Shown here: positions 17,575 to 26,845 of the stretch, one piece after another
How the letters are laid out: each line of letters starts with the position of its first letter
Position numbering within the stretch: position 1 is the first letter of the stretch
NCBI GenBank assembly: GCA_965204465.1
Contig: CBDBES010000002.1
Span: 992,001 to 1,056,000 of the forward strand
Source of the DNA: CBDBES01 sp965204465
GTDB taxonomy: Bacteria; Spirochaetota; Leptospiria; Turneriellales; CBDBES01
Direction of reading: 5' to 3'
DNA length: 64,000 bases
Made by a program: the position numbers and the translations under genes
Notes under the pieces: generated by a model
Seen by the model: only the letters and a program-made list of their open reading frames with translations
What the model was told of the DNA's origin: nothing
Databases searched by the model: none

Positions 17575-18942
17575 TTAAACTTTATTCTTTAGATGTTCAA
17601 CTGCTTTTTTTAACTGAACATCTAATTCCATATCAAATAAAGGCCCCTTTTTCCCTGACTTTTCAATAATTTTTCTTTTTAATAGAAATTTAGAGGCATA
17701 ATCACTGAGTGGCAGCCTTTTTTCCTTAAGTATTTTATTGAATTTAGTCATATTCTCTTTATTATAAACAGAGTGTTTCTTTACAAAATTATCAATGATT
17801 TTTTTCTCTTTTAATTCAAGATAATTTCTGCGATCCGATCTAGTAAATTCAAGGGCTTTAATATGTATGTCCGGTTCTATTCCTTTTTGGTGGATTGATT
17901 TTCCTGAAGGAGTATAATATCTTTGAATGGTAAGAGCGACTGCTGTATTATATCGAAGGGGAATCACATTTTGGACAGAGCCTTTTCCAAATGTTTTTAC
18001 GCCTATAAATATTCCTCTTTTATGATCTTTTATCGCACCAGCCGTAATTTCACTTGCAGATGCAGAACCTTCATTTCCCAATAAAACTAAAGGTAGATCT
18101 GGGAAAATAGCCATATTGGGTTTTGCAGTAAAGACCCTATCCAACTGTTTTTTTCTGCCTCTGGTAGATACAATTACTCCTTTTTTTATGAATAAATTAG
18201 TCACTCTATGAGCAGATTCTAATAGGCCTCCTGGATTCCAGCGCAGATCAAGTATGAGACCCTTTATTTTTTTATCCTTAAACTCTTTCAATATTTTACG
18301 CATATCTGTATAAGCAGATTGAGAAAATTGTTTTAATTTAATATATCCAATATTATGAGGTTCGATAATTTCACTTTGGACGATTTTAATTTTTATAATA
18401 TCCCTTATAATATCAAAATATAATAGATCAGATTCTCCTTCTCTTGCAATAGATAAATTAATAGAAGTCCCAGGTGTGCCTCTCATGAGTTTTACTGCCT
18501 CTAGAAGAGTCATATTTCTGGTGGGTTTTTTATTGATTTCAACAATTTTATCATTAGGCTGTAGGCCGGCTCTCATAGCGGGGGTATCTTCTATGGGAGA
18601 AATAACTGTAAGTACATTGTCTATTACTGTGACTTCAATTCCTAAACCTCCAAATTTGCCTCTTGTGCCAACTTTCAACTCATTTAGTTCTTCTGGTGGC
18701 ATAAAACGAGTATGCGCATCATTTAAAGCAGTCAGCATCCCCTTTATAGCCCCATACCATATCTTCCTACTCTCAATATCCTCTACATAATCTCTTTTAA
18801 CATGGTAGAGCACCTGATGGAACAATTCATTCAGGCCTTCTTCAGATATTTCGCTTGTGGCTGCATTTTGGGCCTGCCCCCAAGTACCCAATACGATTAG
18901 TAAGACACCGCTAAATAAACCTATAAAATATTTCTTTTTCAT
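17575..18942 (-). CDS. ctpA: C-terminal processing protease (S41, CtpA-like)
   Basis: 455 residues. A signal peptide (about 1-24), an N-terminal helical region, a PDZ domain (about 90-175: F-G-G-L-G-I-E-V and L-Q-P-N-D-K-I-V-E-I-N) and the S41 catalytic core. The nucleophile Ser is in G-S-A-S-A-S-E-I-T-A-G at about 297-307 and the general-base Lys in K-T-F-G-K-G-S-V-Q. These proteases trim C-termini of exported proteins and can act on peptidoglycan hydrolases. First gene of an apparent operon with proC and a membrane protein. Confidence 0.93.
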   Translation of the reverse strand: MKKKYFIGLFSGVLLIVLGTWGQAQNAATSEISEEGLNELFHQVLYHVKRDYVEDIESRKIWYGAIKGMLTALNDAHTRFMPPEELNELKVGTRGKFGGLGIEVTVIDNVLTVISPIEDTPAMRAGLQPNDKIVEINKKPTRNMTLLEAVKLMRGTPGTSINLSIAREGESDLLYFDIIRDIIKIKIVQSEIIEPHNIGYIKLKQFSQSAYTDMRKILKEFKDKKIKGLILDLRWNPGGLLESAHRVTNLFIKKGVIVSTRGRKKQLDRVFTAKPNMAIFPDLPLVLLGNEGSASASEITAGAIKDHKRGIFIGVKTFGKGSVQNVIPLRYNTAVALTIQRYYTPSGKSIHQKGIEPDIHIKALEFTRSDRRNYLELKEKKIIDNFVKKHSVYNKENMTKFNKILKEKRLPLSDYASKFLLKRKIIEKSGKKGPLFDMELDVQLKKAVEHLKNKV

Positions 18943-18998
18943 ACTAGTGCTTGAATAAAAAACAAATCAGGAAAGTCAAGAAAATTATACTACTTTCT

Positions 18999-19049
18999 TT
19001 GTAGAAACCATTGTACAAAGTACAGCCTAACGGCATTGGTTATTGTAAA
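18999..19049 (+). repeat. Solo IS-end repeat with inverted flanks
   Basis: GTAGAAACCA at 19001-19010 and TGGTTATTGTAA at 19037-19048 bracket TTGTACAAAGTACAGCC and TAACGGCA. It is the shortest copy of the dispersed repeat and looks like both ends of the element brought together by deletion. It lies in the divergent spacer between the protease gene and the glycosyltransferase gene. Confidence 0.75.
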
Positions 19050-19153
19050 TTATAGAATTAAAAGAATTGACATAAGGTGTTTCCTTATTACGTTGACTAA
19101 AATCATGCCCCTATATATCTTTTTAACTACAAAATAAAAACTCTTAAATATAT

Positions 19154-20686
19154 ATGCTAGAATTCTTATTCATTATATTATTGATCATTTATGCGCTGGA
19201 TAGTATTGGGCTTTTATATTTTGGATTGCATTCTTATGTAATGCTGGTTCTTTATATGAAAAATCATGAAAAGTGCAAGGTAAATGAAAAAAATATAAAT
19301 TCCTTTGTAAAGAAAATAAAAAAATATCCAAATGTTACTGTCCAATTACCTATCTTCAATGAATACTATGTAGTGGAGCGTCTGATCGATTCTATCATTG
19401 CTCTTGAATATCCTAAGAGTAAATTAGAAATACAAGTATTAGACGATTCTACCGATGAATCTAAAATTCTGGCAGAAAAAAAAGTAAAGGAATATAAAAA
19501 GAAGGGTTTTGATATAAAGCATATACATAGAAAGGATAGAAAAGGTCATAAGGCTGGGGCTCTTAAAAATGGTTTGGAACTGGCAAAGGGAGAGTTTATA
19601 GCTATCTTTGATGCTGATTTTATTCCTACTACTGATTTTTTGAAAAAAACAGTTCCATTTTTTTATGAAGATAAAAAAATTGGAATGGTCCAAACCAGAT
19701 GGGGGCATGTAAATGAAAATTATTCTTTTCTAACAAAGGCCCAAAGTATTGGCGTAGACGGGCATTTTATCATAGAACAAGTGGCCAGAAATGGCTCAAG
19801 GCTTTGGATGAATTTTAATGGAACAGCAGGTATATGGAGAAAGGAATGTATTCTTAGTGCAGGGAACTGGCAATCAGATACTCTTACAGAAGATTTTGAT
19901 CTATCCTATAGAGCAGAACTCAAAGGTTGGAGATTCAAATATTTAAGCAATATCATCTGCCCTGCAGAATTACCTTCCACTGTAAGCGCTTATAAATCTC
20001 AACAATTCAGATGGTGCAAAGGTTCGCTGCAAACAGCCGTTAAATTGATTCCTAAGATCATCAGGGCAAAACTAAAATGGCAAGTAAAAGCAGAGGCTAT
20101 TACCCATCTGGTAAATTATTCTGTTCATCCTCTTATTTACCTAAATATTTTGCTTACCCCTCTGTTAATTTTTACGGGAGCGAGATTGAAAGCAAGTTCT
20201 GAAATACTTATATCTATTGTATTAATAGGTGCAGTAGGGCCTATAGTATTCTATGCATTTTCCCAAAAATGCCTATATAAAAACTGGAAGAAACGTCTTA
20301 TTTGGCTTCCTTTTTTGACTATGATCGGCTCTGGTATTGCGTTAAATAATACAAAAGCATGGTTAGAAGGCATAATGGGTAAAAAATCTACTTTTATCAG
20401 GACTCCTAAATTGGGCATTGTATCTAAAGATAAAAAACAAATAATAAAGAACAGGTTTAAATATTCGAAGCCTAAAATAAACGGTATGATTATCATTGAA
20501 TTACTTACTGTATTTTATATTTTAACTACGATCATACTTGCCTTTGAATCTTCTTACTGGTTAATGATTCCTTTTTTATTGATATATTTTTTTGGTTTTT
20601 TATACATTAGCTCTTTAAGCTTCTACGATTTATTATCTAATTTTATTTTATTAAGAAAAAAAATGGTTAAATCTACAAAGATATAA
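19154..20686 (+). CDS. Membrane family 2 glycosyltransferase (cellulose synthase-like)
   Basis: 510 residues. N-terminal membrane helix, then a GT-A domain: V-Q-L-P-I-F-N-E-Y-Y-V-V-E-R-L, L-D-D-S-T-D-E-S, F-D-A-D-F-I-P, T-E-D-F-D-L-S-Y-R, and the processive-synthase motif Q-Q-F-R-W. About four membrane helices follow in the C-terminal third. This combination is typical of processive beta-glycan or mannan synthases (CesA/CslA type) that polymerise and export the chain. The sugar is not determinable. It ends 15 bases before rplS, which has its own GGAG site, so they may share a transcript. Confidence 0.88.
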   Translation: MLEFLFIILLIIYALDSIGLLYFGLHSYVMLVLYMKNHEKCKVNEKNINSFVKKIKKYPNVTVQLPIFNEYYVVERLIDSIIALEYPKSKLEIQVLDDSTDESKILAEKKVKEYKKKGFDIKHIHRKDRKGHKAGALKNGLELAKGEFIAIFDADFIPTTDFLKKTVPFFYEDKKIGMVQTRWGHVNENYSFLTKAQSIGVDGHFIIEQVARNGSRLWMNFNGTAGIWRKECILSAGNWQSDTLTEDFDLSYRAELKGWRFKYLSNIICPAELPSTVSAYKSQQFRWCKGSLQTAVKLIPKIIRAKLKWQVKAEAITHLVNYSVHPLIYLNILLTPLLIFTGARLKASSEILISIVLIGAVGPIVFYAFSQKCLYKNWKKRLIWLPFLTMIGSGIALNNTKAWLEGIMGKKSTFIRTPKLGIVSKDKKQIIKNRFKYSKPKINGMIIIELLTVFYILTTIILAFESSYWLMIPFLLIYFFGFLYISSLSFYDLLSNFILLRKKMVKSTKI

Positions 20687-20701
20687 ACAGGAGAATAAGA
20701 A

Positions 20702-21187
20702 ATGCATCCAACACTTGAAAAACATCATTTGAAGCAGGTCAATAGAGAAAGAAATTTTTCTGTAGGAGACGTTATAAAAATATATTATAAAATTAAAGAA
20801 GGTTCTAAAGAAAGAATACAGGTATATGAAGGCACTGTGATTGCCATTCAAAATAAAGGTGCTGGAAGAAGCATTACAGTAAGAAGAATCAGTTATGATG
20901 TAGGCGTAGAGCGTATATTCCCTTTATATGCTCCTACCATTGAGAAAATTGAAAAAATTAAAAGTAACCATATCAGACGCGGTAAATTATATTATCTTCG
21001 TGAAAAAATAGGTAAGAAAGGTCGTTTGAAAGAGATCAAAAAAAAGCCTTCTAAAGACTTGTTCTATGAAAAGGCCATTGTTCTGCAGGAAAGCATCCGT
21101 GAAAAAGAAGAAGAAAAGGAAAATCAAAAAATAGAAGAAACCAAATCAAAGCAGGAGCAAAAAACAGAAGAAGTCAAACCAAAATAG
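20702..21187 (+). CDS. rplS: 50S ribosomal protein L19 with acidic/basic tail
   Basis: 161 residues. Residues 1-115 match L19: F-S-V-G-D-V-I-K-I, Y-E-G-T-V-I-A-I-Q-N-K-G-A-G-R-S-I-T-V-R-R, G-V-E-R-I-F-P-L-Y-A-P-T-I and a K-L-Y-Y-L-R-E ending. The remaining 45 or so residues are a lysine/glutamate-rich extension (E-K-E-E-E-K-E-N and repeats of T-E-E-x-K-P-K), longer than the usual L19. L19 sits at the 30S-50S interface. The gene order rplS-rnhB is common in bacteria. Confidence 0.95.
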   Translation: MHPTLEKHHLKQVNRERNFSVGDVIKIYYKIKEGSKERIQVYEGTVIAIQNKGAGRSITVRRISYDVGVERIFPLYAPTIEKIEKIKSNHIRRGKLYYLREKIGKKGRLKEIKKKPSKDLFYEKAIVLQESIREKEEEKENQKIEETKSKQEQKTEEVKPK

Positions 21188-21263
21188 GAGCAAAAAGAAG
21201 TTGAATCTAAATAAAGACATTATCATAAAACAAAAGCAGACCATAAAATCCTTTAAAAGTTGA

Positions 21264-21951
21264 ATGTCTTTCATCGAGTATGAAAAAAATTTTTTAAGAG
21301 AATTCATATCCCTTTCATTACAAGAAAAAAAAAAATACATATATAGCTTCCTTTGATGAGGCAGGCAGAGGTAGTATTTTTGGTCCTGTAACGGTAGGAG
21401 GAATTTTATTCCATGCGGATATGGAACCTCATTTTACAGAAATAGAGTGGTACGATCAGATAAAAGATTCTAAGGAGTTGTCCTGTACGGCCAGAAAATT
21501 TCTATACGACAAGGTAAAGGCACATTTTCGATATAAAGCGGTTCATATTGCCGTTCAATATATTGAAAAATTTAATATCAACAAGGCAATTCAAAAGGGA
21601 GTCTATAAACTGGTCCAGGAGTTTCAAAGATCGATTCAAAAGAATGACCCAAAAGGTAGCCTGGCCTTTGTTTTAATGGATGGGAATTATGGATTTTCAT
21701 TTCATGAGAATAATATGCCTGCTACAAAAGACATCATTAAAGGAGACCAAAATTGTTTTACCATTGCTTGCGCTTCCATTATTGCAAAGGTGAGCAGGGA
21801 TAATTTGATTCAATCTGCTAGCGATAAATTTAGCCATTATAAGATCAATAAGAATAAGGGCTATGGGACGAAAGAACATTTTGCAGCCATAAACGATCAT
21901 GGGATTACAAAATTTCACCGTAAAAGCTATTTATCAAAAATAGATTTATGA
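21264..21951 (+). CDS. rnhB: Ribonuclease HII, frameshifted at an A11 tract
   Basis: From the ATG at 21264 the frame reads M-S-F-I-E-Y-E-K-N-F-L-R and then enters eleven A residues (21325-21335). In the genomic frame it stops at 21354. Removing one A joins it to an open frame ending at 21951 that encodes the whole enzyme: S-F-D-E-A-G-R-G-S-I-F-G-P, D-S-K-E-L-S, L-M-D-G-N-Y and A-S-I-I-A-K-V-S-R-D. The catalytic acids are all in the second part, but no ATG precedes the D-E-A-G-R-G motif there; the first ATG at 21421 would delete the active site. RNase HII removes ribonucleotides from DNA. The corrected protein would be about 228 residues, normal length. Explanation may be sequence error, transcript slippage or mutation. 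Confidence 0.85.
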
Positions 21952-21974
21952 TTGCTGTTTAATGGATCATTGAA

Positions 21975-24296
21975 TTAATTTAATATCTTGAGCACCATCA
22001 GGGTAAAATCATCAAATTGTTCTGTATCACCCGAAAAAATGTTTACTTGACGATGTATTTCTTTAGCAATTTGTTTAGCTTCTGAAAAACGTTTTTCGGA
22101 TACGATGTCCTTTAATCTTTCCAGACCAAATTGCTCTTTTTTAGAGTTAATAGCCTCTACAATCCCATCTGTGTAAAAGATGATAATATCCCCTGGCTTA
22201 AGTTGTACAGAATTACTGTAGAATTTTTCATTTCTCTCCGAGGGAAGCAAACCCAATGCTCTGCCTTTACTATGCAATAACTCAAAATCATCTGTGTCAT
22301 TTTTATAAAGCAATTGTTCGTCATGCCCTGCAGAAGAAAAAGTGAATTTACGGGAATCTTCTTCATAGATGGCATAAAATAAGGTCACAAACATACCCGC
22401 TCTGCTCTTTTCATAGATAAGGTTATTAGAATGGTGAAGAACTTTCGAAATAGAAGAACTATGTATTTTAGTGATTGATCTTATGATAGAGCTAGAAATT
22501 GCCATAAATAAAGATGCAGGTAATCCCTTCCCTGCTACATCTGCGATCAAAAAAACATACTTATTTTCTTTTAATTTGAAGAAATCGTAAAAGTCCCCTC
22601 CCATCATCTTAGCTGGTATACAAACAACGCTCAAATCAAATTTATCAGAATTTATATCTTTAGAAGGCAAAATAGACTTTTGAAAAGAAGAAGTAATTTC
22701 TAATTCTTTCTCATAAGATTTCTTTTTCAACATTTCTTCAAGAAGCCTAAAATTCTGTATACTCTTTGTGATCTGATTCGCAATGATTACAACCAATTGA
22801 TAATCATCTTCTGTAAAAGGATGTCCATCTATTTTATCTGAGATATTGATTAAGCCATAGTTCTTGCCTCTATCGTATAGGGTTTGTATAATGCAGGCGC
22901 CAGTATTATATCTCATAGCATCCCTATATTCAGCAAATTTTGTCTTTTCCAGATCATTCGTATAAAAACTCTTATTTTTATGATATATTTTTCTGGATAG
23001 GGAGTCATTTGCTACGCTACTGTACTTTATTATAGCGGGTAAACCAATCTGAGAAACAACCTTGAGTGAATTATCGCTTGGATAATTTAACATGATCGAA
23101 ACCCTCTTTACCTGCAATTCGTCTGCGATGATCTTTACAACCAATTCAAATAGTTCCTTTTCGTTTAGAGTAGAAATAAGTGCCTTTCCTAATTTATGTA
23201 AACTGGATAGCTCATTTACTTTCTTATTAAGGTTCATATTGGTCTCTTTCAATGAATCTATCAATTCACGATTCTTAATAGCAAGAGCCGCTTGTTCTGC
23301 AAAAGTAGATAATAATTTTAGATCTTTTTCGCTAAAATTTTTACGATCAATGGAATTGATCACCTCGATGACTCCAATTGCTTTATTTTGAAAGATCATT
23401 GGAACAGCGATCAGATTCCTTGTCTCAAACTCTGCTTTCTCATCTACCTTTTTATAGACCCTATCATCTTCTTGCGCCCTGTTTACAATCAATGGTTTTC
23501 GGTTTCTGACTACCAGGCCAGCAATTCCCTGACCAATAGGAATTCTGATTTCTTTAAGAATATGTTCTTTGCCACCTGCCACTATATTAAAATAAAGCTC
23601 ATTTTTTTTTTTATCAATAAGCATTAGACTTGAACTCTCTGACTTCAAAACTAATTTAGCAGATTCCATAATAATTTCCAGAAGACTCTGTAGACTTAGA
23701 ATGGAATTGAGCATTTTAGATATTTTAATGATCTGATTAGTTAATAAACTATTATCTGAGCTGCTTTTATTAAGATAAGTATTTTCGATCAATATGAGCA
23801 ATGCAGAAGTAAAATCCAGGATCAAATGTGAATTTACTTTCGCATTGTATAATAAGCGTAGAAATGTATTCCCAATATCTCTAACTAATAAGTGATCATG
23901 GTAAGTGAATTTAGAATTTGTTAATTTATCTTTAAAATATAAGACTCCTATATTAGATCCATTTCCTTTAGTTCCTATTGATAGAGGAGAGATCATATAA
24001 GAAAAATTTGAGATACCTAATAATTTCTTATCTGCATCTAAAATTTTTTCTCCTTTCGCTATATAGATGCATTTAGAGGTTTTCATGCATTTAGAGATCA
24101 GAAAATGATCGAATTTTTCTTCCGAATGGTCATGGCATAGTATCTTGGTATATTTATTCCTTGTTCTTAAAAAAATAAACTTTCCTGATCTGGCCTGTAA
24201 AAGTCGGATAGATGCTTTCAGGAATAGTTTAGATGCCTTCAGTAAGTGTGGATGCATTTCCAGAAAATATCTATTATTTTGTTTTTTCAAAAGCAT
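21975..24296 (-). CDS. GAF-domain PP2C (SpoIIE-type) phosphatase
   Basis: 773 residues, soluble. An N-terminal region of about 170 residues is unassigned. Two GAF-type sensor domains follow (about 190-345, ending V-I-E-V-I-N-S-I-D-R-K-N-F-S-E, and about 365-510, with G-L-I-N-I-S-D-K), then a linker helix and a SpoIIE phosphatase from about 545: M-M-G-G-D-F-Y-D-F-F, F-L-I-A-D-V-A-G-K-G, S-S-A-G-H-D and F-Y-T-D-G-I-V-E-A. This is the second SpoIIE-type phosphatase in the window and differs by using cytoplasmic sensing. Predicted role: partner-switching signalling. No partner kinase is adjacent. Confidence 0.9.
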   Translation of the reverse strand: MLLKKQNNRYFLEMHPHLLKASKLFLKASIRLLQARSGKFIFLRTRNKYTKILCHDHSEEKFDHFLISKCMKTSKCIYIAKGEKILDADKKLLGISNFSYMISPLSIGTKGNGSNIGVLYFKDKLTNSKFTYHDHLLVRDIGNTFLRLLYNAKVNSHLILDFTSALLILIENTYLNKSSSDNSLLTNQIIKISKMLNSILSLQSLLEIIMESAKLVLKSESSSLMLIDKKKNELYFNIVAGGKEHILKEIRIPIGQGIAGLVVRNRKPLIVNRAQEDDRVYKKVDEKAEFETRNLIAVPMIFQNKAIGVIEVINSIDRKNFSEKDLKLLSTFAEQAALAIKNRELIDSLKETNMNLNKKVNELSSLHKLGKALISTLNEKELFELVVKIIADELQVKRVSIMLNYPSDNSLKVVSQIGLPAIIKYSSVANDSLSRKIYHKNKSFYTNDLEKTKFAEYRDAMRYNTGACIIQTLYDRGKNYGLINISDKIDGHPFTEDDYQLVVIIANQITKSIQNFRLLEEMLKKKSYEKELEITSSFQKSILPSKDINSDKFDLSVVCIPAKMMGGDFYDFFKLKENKYVFLIADVAGKGLPASLFMAISSSIIRSITKIHSSSISKVLHHSNNLIYEKSRAGMFVTLFYAIYEEDSRKFTFSSAGHDEQLLYKNDTDDFELLHSKGRALGLLPSERNEKFYSNSVQLKPGDIIIFYTDGIVEAINSKKEQFGLERLKDIVSEKRFSEAKQIAKEIHRQVNIFSGDTEQFDDFTLMVLKILN

Positions 24297-24376
24297 TTTT
24301 TTTACTAACTACTAATATAAAAAGATATACTTTAAGGCAACAAATATTTTATCGATATTTTGTTGAACTATTTGTG

Positions 24377-24527
24377 AAAAAAAATAATAAGATGTTCACC
24401 TTCGTGCGGCCAGGGAAAAGCAATTGGGAGGATCCCATCTTATAGCCCAGTTATTGGCCTTAGCTATTTTTATTACTCGTCTAATTACTTGTGCAGATGA
24501 ACAAAGTCTGTTGATATCTATAGCCCA
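24377..24527 (-). ncRNA. Candidate structured small RNA
   Basis: Read on the minus strand, the spacer between the M23 and GAF-PP2C genes is more GC-rich than its surroundings and ends like an RNA: AAGATG (24441-24436) pairs with CATCTT (24394-24389), with GGGATCCTCCC and CACGAAGGTG hairpins inside, followed by ATTAT and eight T. A TATACT box at 24538-24533 would place the 5-prime end near 24527, though the -35 is poor. The direct repeat GGGCTATA occurs at 24523 and again near 24449. I do not match it to 6S, SRP, tmRNA, RNase P or any riboswitch. Alternative: the terminator and 3-prime UTR of the M23 gene. Confidence 0.35.
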
Positions 24528-24548
24528 CAGAAAGTATAATTTATAATT

Positions 24549-25364
24549 TCAATTAAGATTGTTCAGCTTATTATGAATATCTGTTTTAAACTCTACAGTG
24601 GCTTGCATTGACTCTTCAAATTTAGACAAAAAATATTCAGGATTTAATATCATCTTGCCGCATTGAACCTCAAAATGCAGATGGGGTCCAGTGCTTCTAC
24701 CCGAGTTTCCGCTTAAAGCAATAATCTGTCCCTTCTTTATTTTATCGCCTTTATGCACTAAAGCGGCACTCAGATGAGCATACTTTGTGATATAACCATC
24801 TGGATGATCAATGGTAATGGAAATGCCATAACCTCCTTTGTTATAAAACTTATTTATTACGATACCATCCTGAGCCGCAAGCACCGGAGTGCCTTCCTCT
24901 ACAGCAATATCAATACCAGAATGATGACTTCCCCATCTATTGCCTACCCTACTCGTTATCCTACTTCCCAAAGTAGGCCAAACAAATTCTGCATCAGAAA
25001 GAGATAATTTCTGCCTTATGATCCCTGATTTATGGTATTCCTGTTGTGTTTCTTTTGAATAAGGAATAAAAAGCCAACCAACCATTTGAGAATGAGAGTT
25101 TTGGTGATTTGCTTTACGAATATCATCTAATGAAATAGAATATTTAAGAATATAATTCTTAATTGTATTGCTATTATGAATATATCTCCAAATTCCAATA
25201 TGCCCATTATAACTCTGTATAACAGCATTATCTAAATAAACATCTTTATGCTTTAAATATTTTTCTGACTTAGATGCAAGTTCCTCCCATACGGACATAT
25301 GGTTTTCTGCGAAAACAGGAAAGAATAAAGAGATATATGCAAAGTATATTTTTATATTTCTCAT
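24549..25364 (-). CDS. M23 family peptidase (peptidoglycan hydrolase)
   Basis: 271 residues with an N-terminal signal peptide ending around P-V-F-A. The LytM/M23 domain occupies about 125-245: H-H-S-G-I-D-I-A gives the H and D zinc ligands, Y-G-I-S-I-T-I-D-H-P-D-G, T-K-Y-A-H-L-S, and G-R-S-T-G-P-H-L-H-F-E gives the H-x-H pair. All catalytic residues are present, so it is probably an active endopeptidase cutting peptide cross-links in the periplasm. No coiled coil like EnvC. It is preceded by trigger factor on the same strand with a 49-base gap. Confidence 0.92.
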   Translation of the reverse strand: MRNIKIYFAYISLFFPVFAENHMSVWEELASKSEKYLKHKDVYLDNAVIQSYNGHIGIWRYIHNSNTIKNYILKYSISLDDIRKANHQNSHSQMVGWLFIPYSKETQQEYHKSGIIRQKLSLSDAEFVWPTLGSRITSRVGNRWGSHHSGIDIAVEEGTPVLAAQDGIVINKFYNKGGYGISITIDHPDGYITKYAHLSAALVHKGDKIKKGQIIALSGNSGRSTGPHLHFEVQCGKMILNPEYFLSKFEESMQATVEFKTDIHNKLNNLN

Positions 25365-25413
25365 GTTAAATACTATTTATAATAATATGTGATTTAGACT
25401 GTTAAAAATAAAA

Positions 25414-26796
25414 TTATTGAGTTTTTATATTTGCTGCACCATACCTTTCATTCTCATGGTTGGAATGCTGCTTAAGAAAATCCTGGTAGTCACTAACCCC
25501 CATTTTACCACCTTTTTTAGCAATACCTATTTTCTTAAGATAGTTTAATAGTATATCAGAACGATATTCTCTCTCCATTTCATTAAACAAGTTAGATTCT
25601 GAATCCTCTAGAGACTTATTCTGAGATATCTTGTCAATTATTTTTTTGATAATTTCTTTACTACTACTCCCATATTTCTCTTCTACATATTCCATAAAGC
25701 TCTCAGAAAAGTTTATCCCTAAATCTGCAATAGCCTTTTTTATGATGTCTCTGTAGATAATTTGACTACCCACTATCTCTTTTATTTTACCCATGATACT
25801 TTTTTTCTGTTCATCATTTAATTGATTTATATCTGTCTTATGTTCTCTTAGATGATTAATCATTTTATCCATTAAATAGGATTCTGATACATGAATTTTT
25901 GAATTTTCGAAATATATCTTTATTAGATTTTCTATTTGTTTGTTGAGAGTGTTTTTACGTAAGTAGTTTTTAATGGATTCAGCAATTTCTTGTTTTAACT
26001 CTTCTAAATTTTTAAATTTTTGATCCACCATTTGAGCAAATTCATCATTTATTTCTGGATATTGTACAGATCTTAAATTTTTGATCTTACCGATCACGAG
26101 TAGATCTTTTTCTACTTCCTTATTATTATCTTCTGAAGCCTCTGAATGTTTAAATTTCACTTCAAACTCCTGGTTCATTGAAGGATTATTTTTAAGTATA
26201 TATTCTTCTACATTAGGATTTAATTGTCCTTCTCCTAAAACAATGGATTTAGATTCGCTGGGTTTACCTTGGGGTACATCATCGATCCAAAATTCATAGG
26301 CAATATCAATCATATCTCCCTTTAGAATTTTATCTTTCTTTTGATCCTTGGGTTTTGTTTTAGCAAAATTTTTCTTTAATTCATCTATTCTAGCCAGAAC
26401 ATATTTCTCTTCTGCTATAAATTCATGTTCTTTGAGTTCTCCTAATTTCAATTTACATAGATCTGCATAGGGCATGGAATCATAAGTGAAATTAAATTGA
26501 TGATTGCCCTTGTTCTTTGCGTCAATAATTTTATAAATTTCTATTTTTGTTTTGGGAACAACATTAGGTAGAACTTTAGAAATAAGACCATTTATAAATT
26601 TATGATCAAATTCTTCTTTAAATCTAGAGAGAATAATATGTTCCGGAATTTTTCCTTTTCTAAAACCAGGAATTTTTTTTTCGGAAGCTATATGATCTAT
26701 AACAGATTTTTTGATCGTATCCCACTCCTCTTCAGAGTTAGAGATATGAACTTTGATCCTGCTATCACTAATTTTTTCGAATGTTATATTCTGCAT
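25414..26796 (-). CDS. tig: Trigger factor
   Basis: 460 residues. The ribosome-binding domain carries the signature I-P-G-F-R-K-G-K-I-P at about 42-51. The middle part (about 145-240) corresponds to the FKBP-like domain but lacks a clear active-site sequence, as in many diverged members. The long helical C-terminal domain is lysine/glutamate rich. Trigger factor binds L23 and shields nascent chains at the exit tunnel. In many bacteria tig precedes clpP; here it is followed by an M23 peptidase and preceded by leuA, so the usual context is missing. Confidence 0.9.
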   Translation of the reverse strand: MQNITFEKISDSRIKVHISNSEEEWDTIKKSVIDHIASEKKIPGFRKGKIPEHIILSRFKEEFDHKFINGLISKVLPNVVPKTKIEIYKIIDAKNKGNHQFNFTYDSMPYADLCKLKLGELKEHEFIAEEKYVLARIDELKKNFAKTKPKDQKKDKILKGDMIDIAYEFWIDDVPQGKPSESKSIVLGEGQLNPNVEEYILKNNPSMNQEFEVKFKHSEASEDNNKEVEKDLLVIGKIKNLRSVQYPEINDEFAQMVDQKFKNLEELKQEIAESIKNYLRKNTLNKQIENLIKIYFENSKIHVSESYLMDKMINHLREHKTDINQLNDEQKKSIMGKIKEIVGSQIIYRDIIKKAIADLGINFSESFMEYVEEKYGSSSKEIIKKIIDKISQNKSLEDSESNLFNEMEREYRSDILLNYLKKIGIAKKGGKMGVSDYQDFLKQHSNHENERYGAANIKTQ

Positions 26797-26845
26797 TTTT
26801 TATTTGAAAAATATGATATAGTGATCAGAAAAAGATAAGCCTAAT

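Noticed and set aside
24233..24445. Plus-strand frame of 70 codons
   Set aside because: Lies largely antisense to the 5-prime part of the PP2C gene and the candidate RNA; no ribosome site.
24380..24530. SRP RNA or 6S RNA
   Set aside because: CAGG-GAAA-AGCA on the plus strand recalls the SRP tip but lacks the intervening stem, and no 6S-type central bubble could be built.
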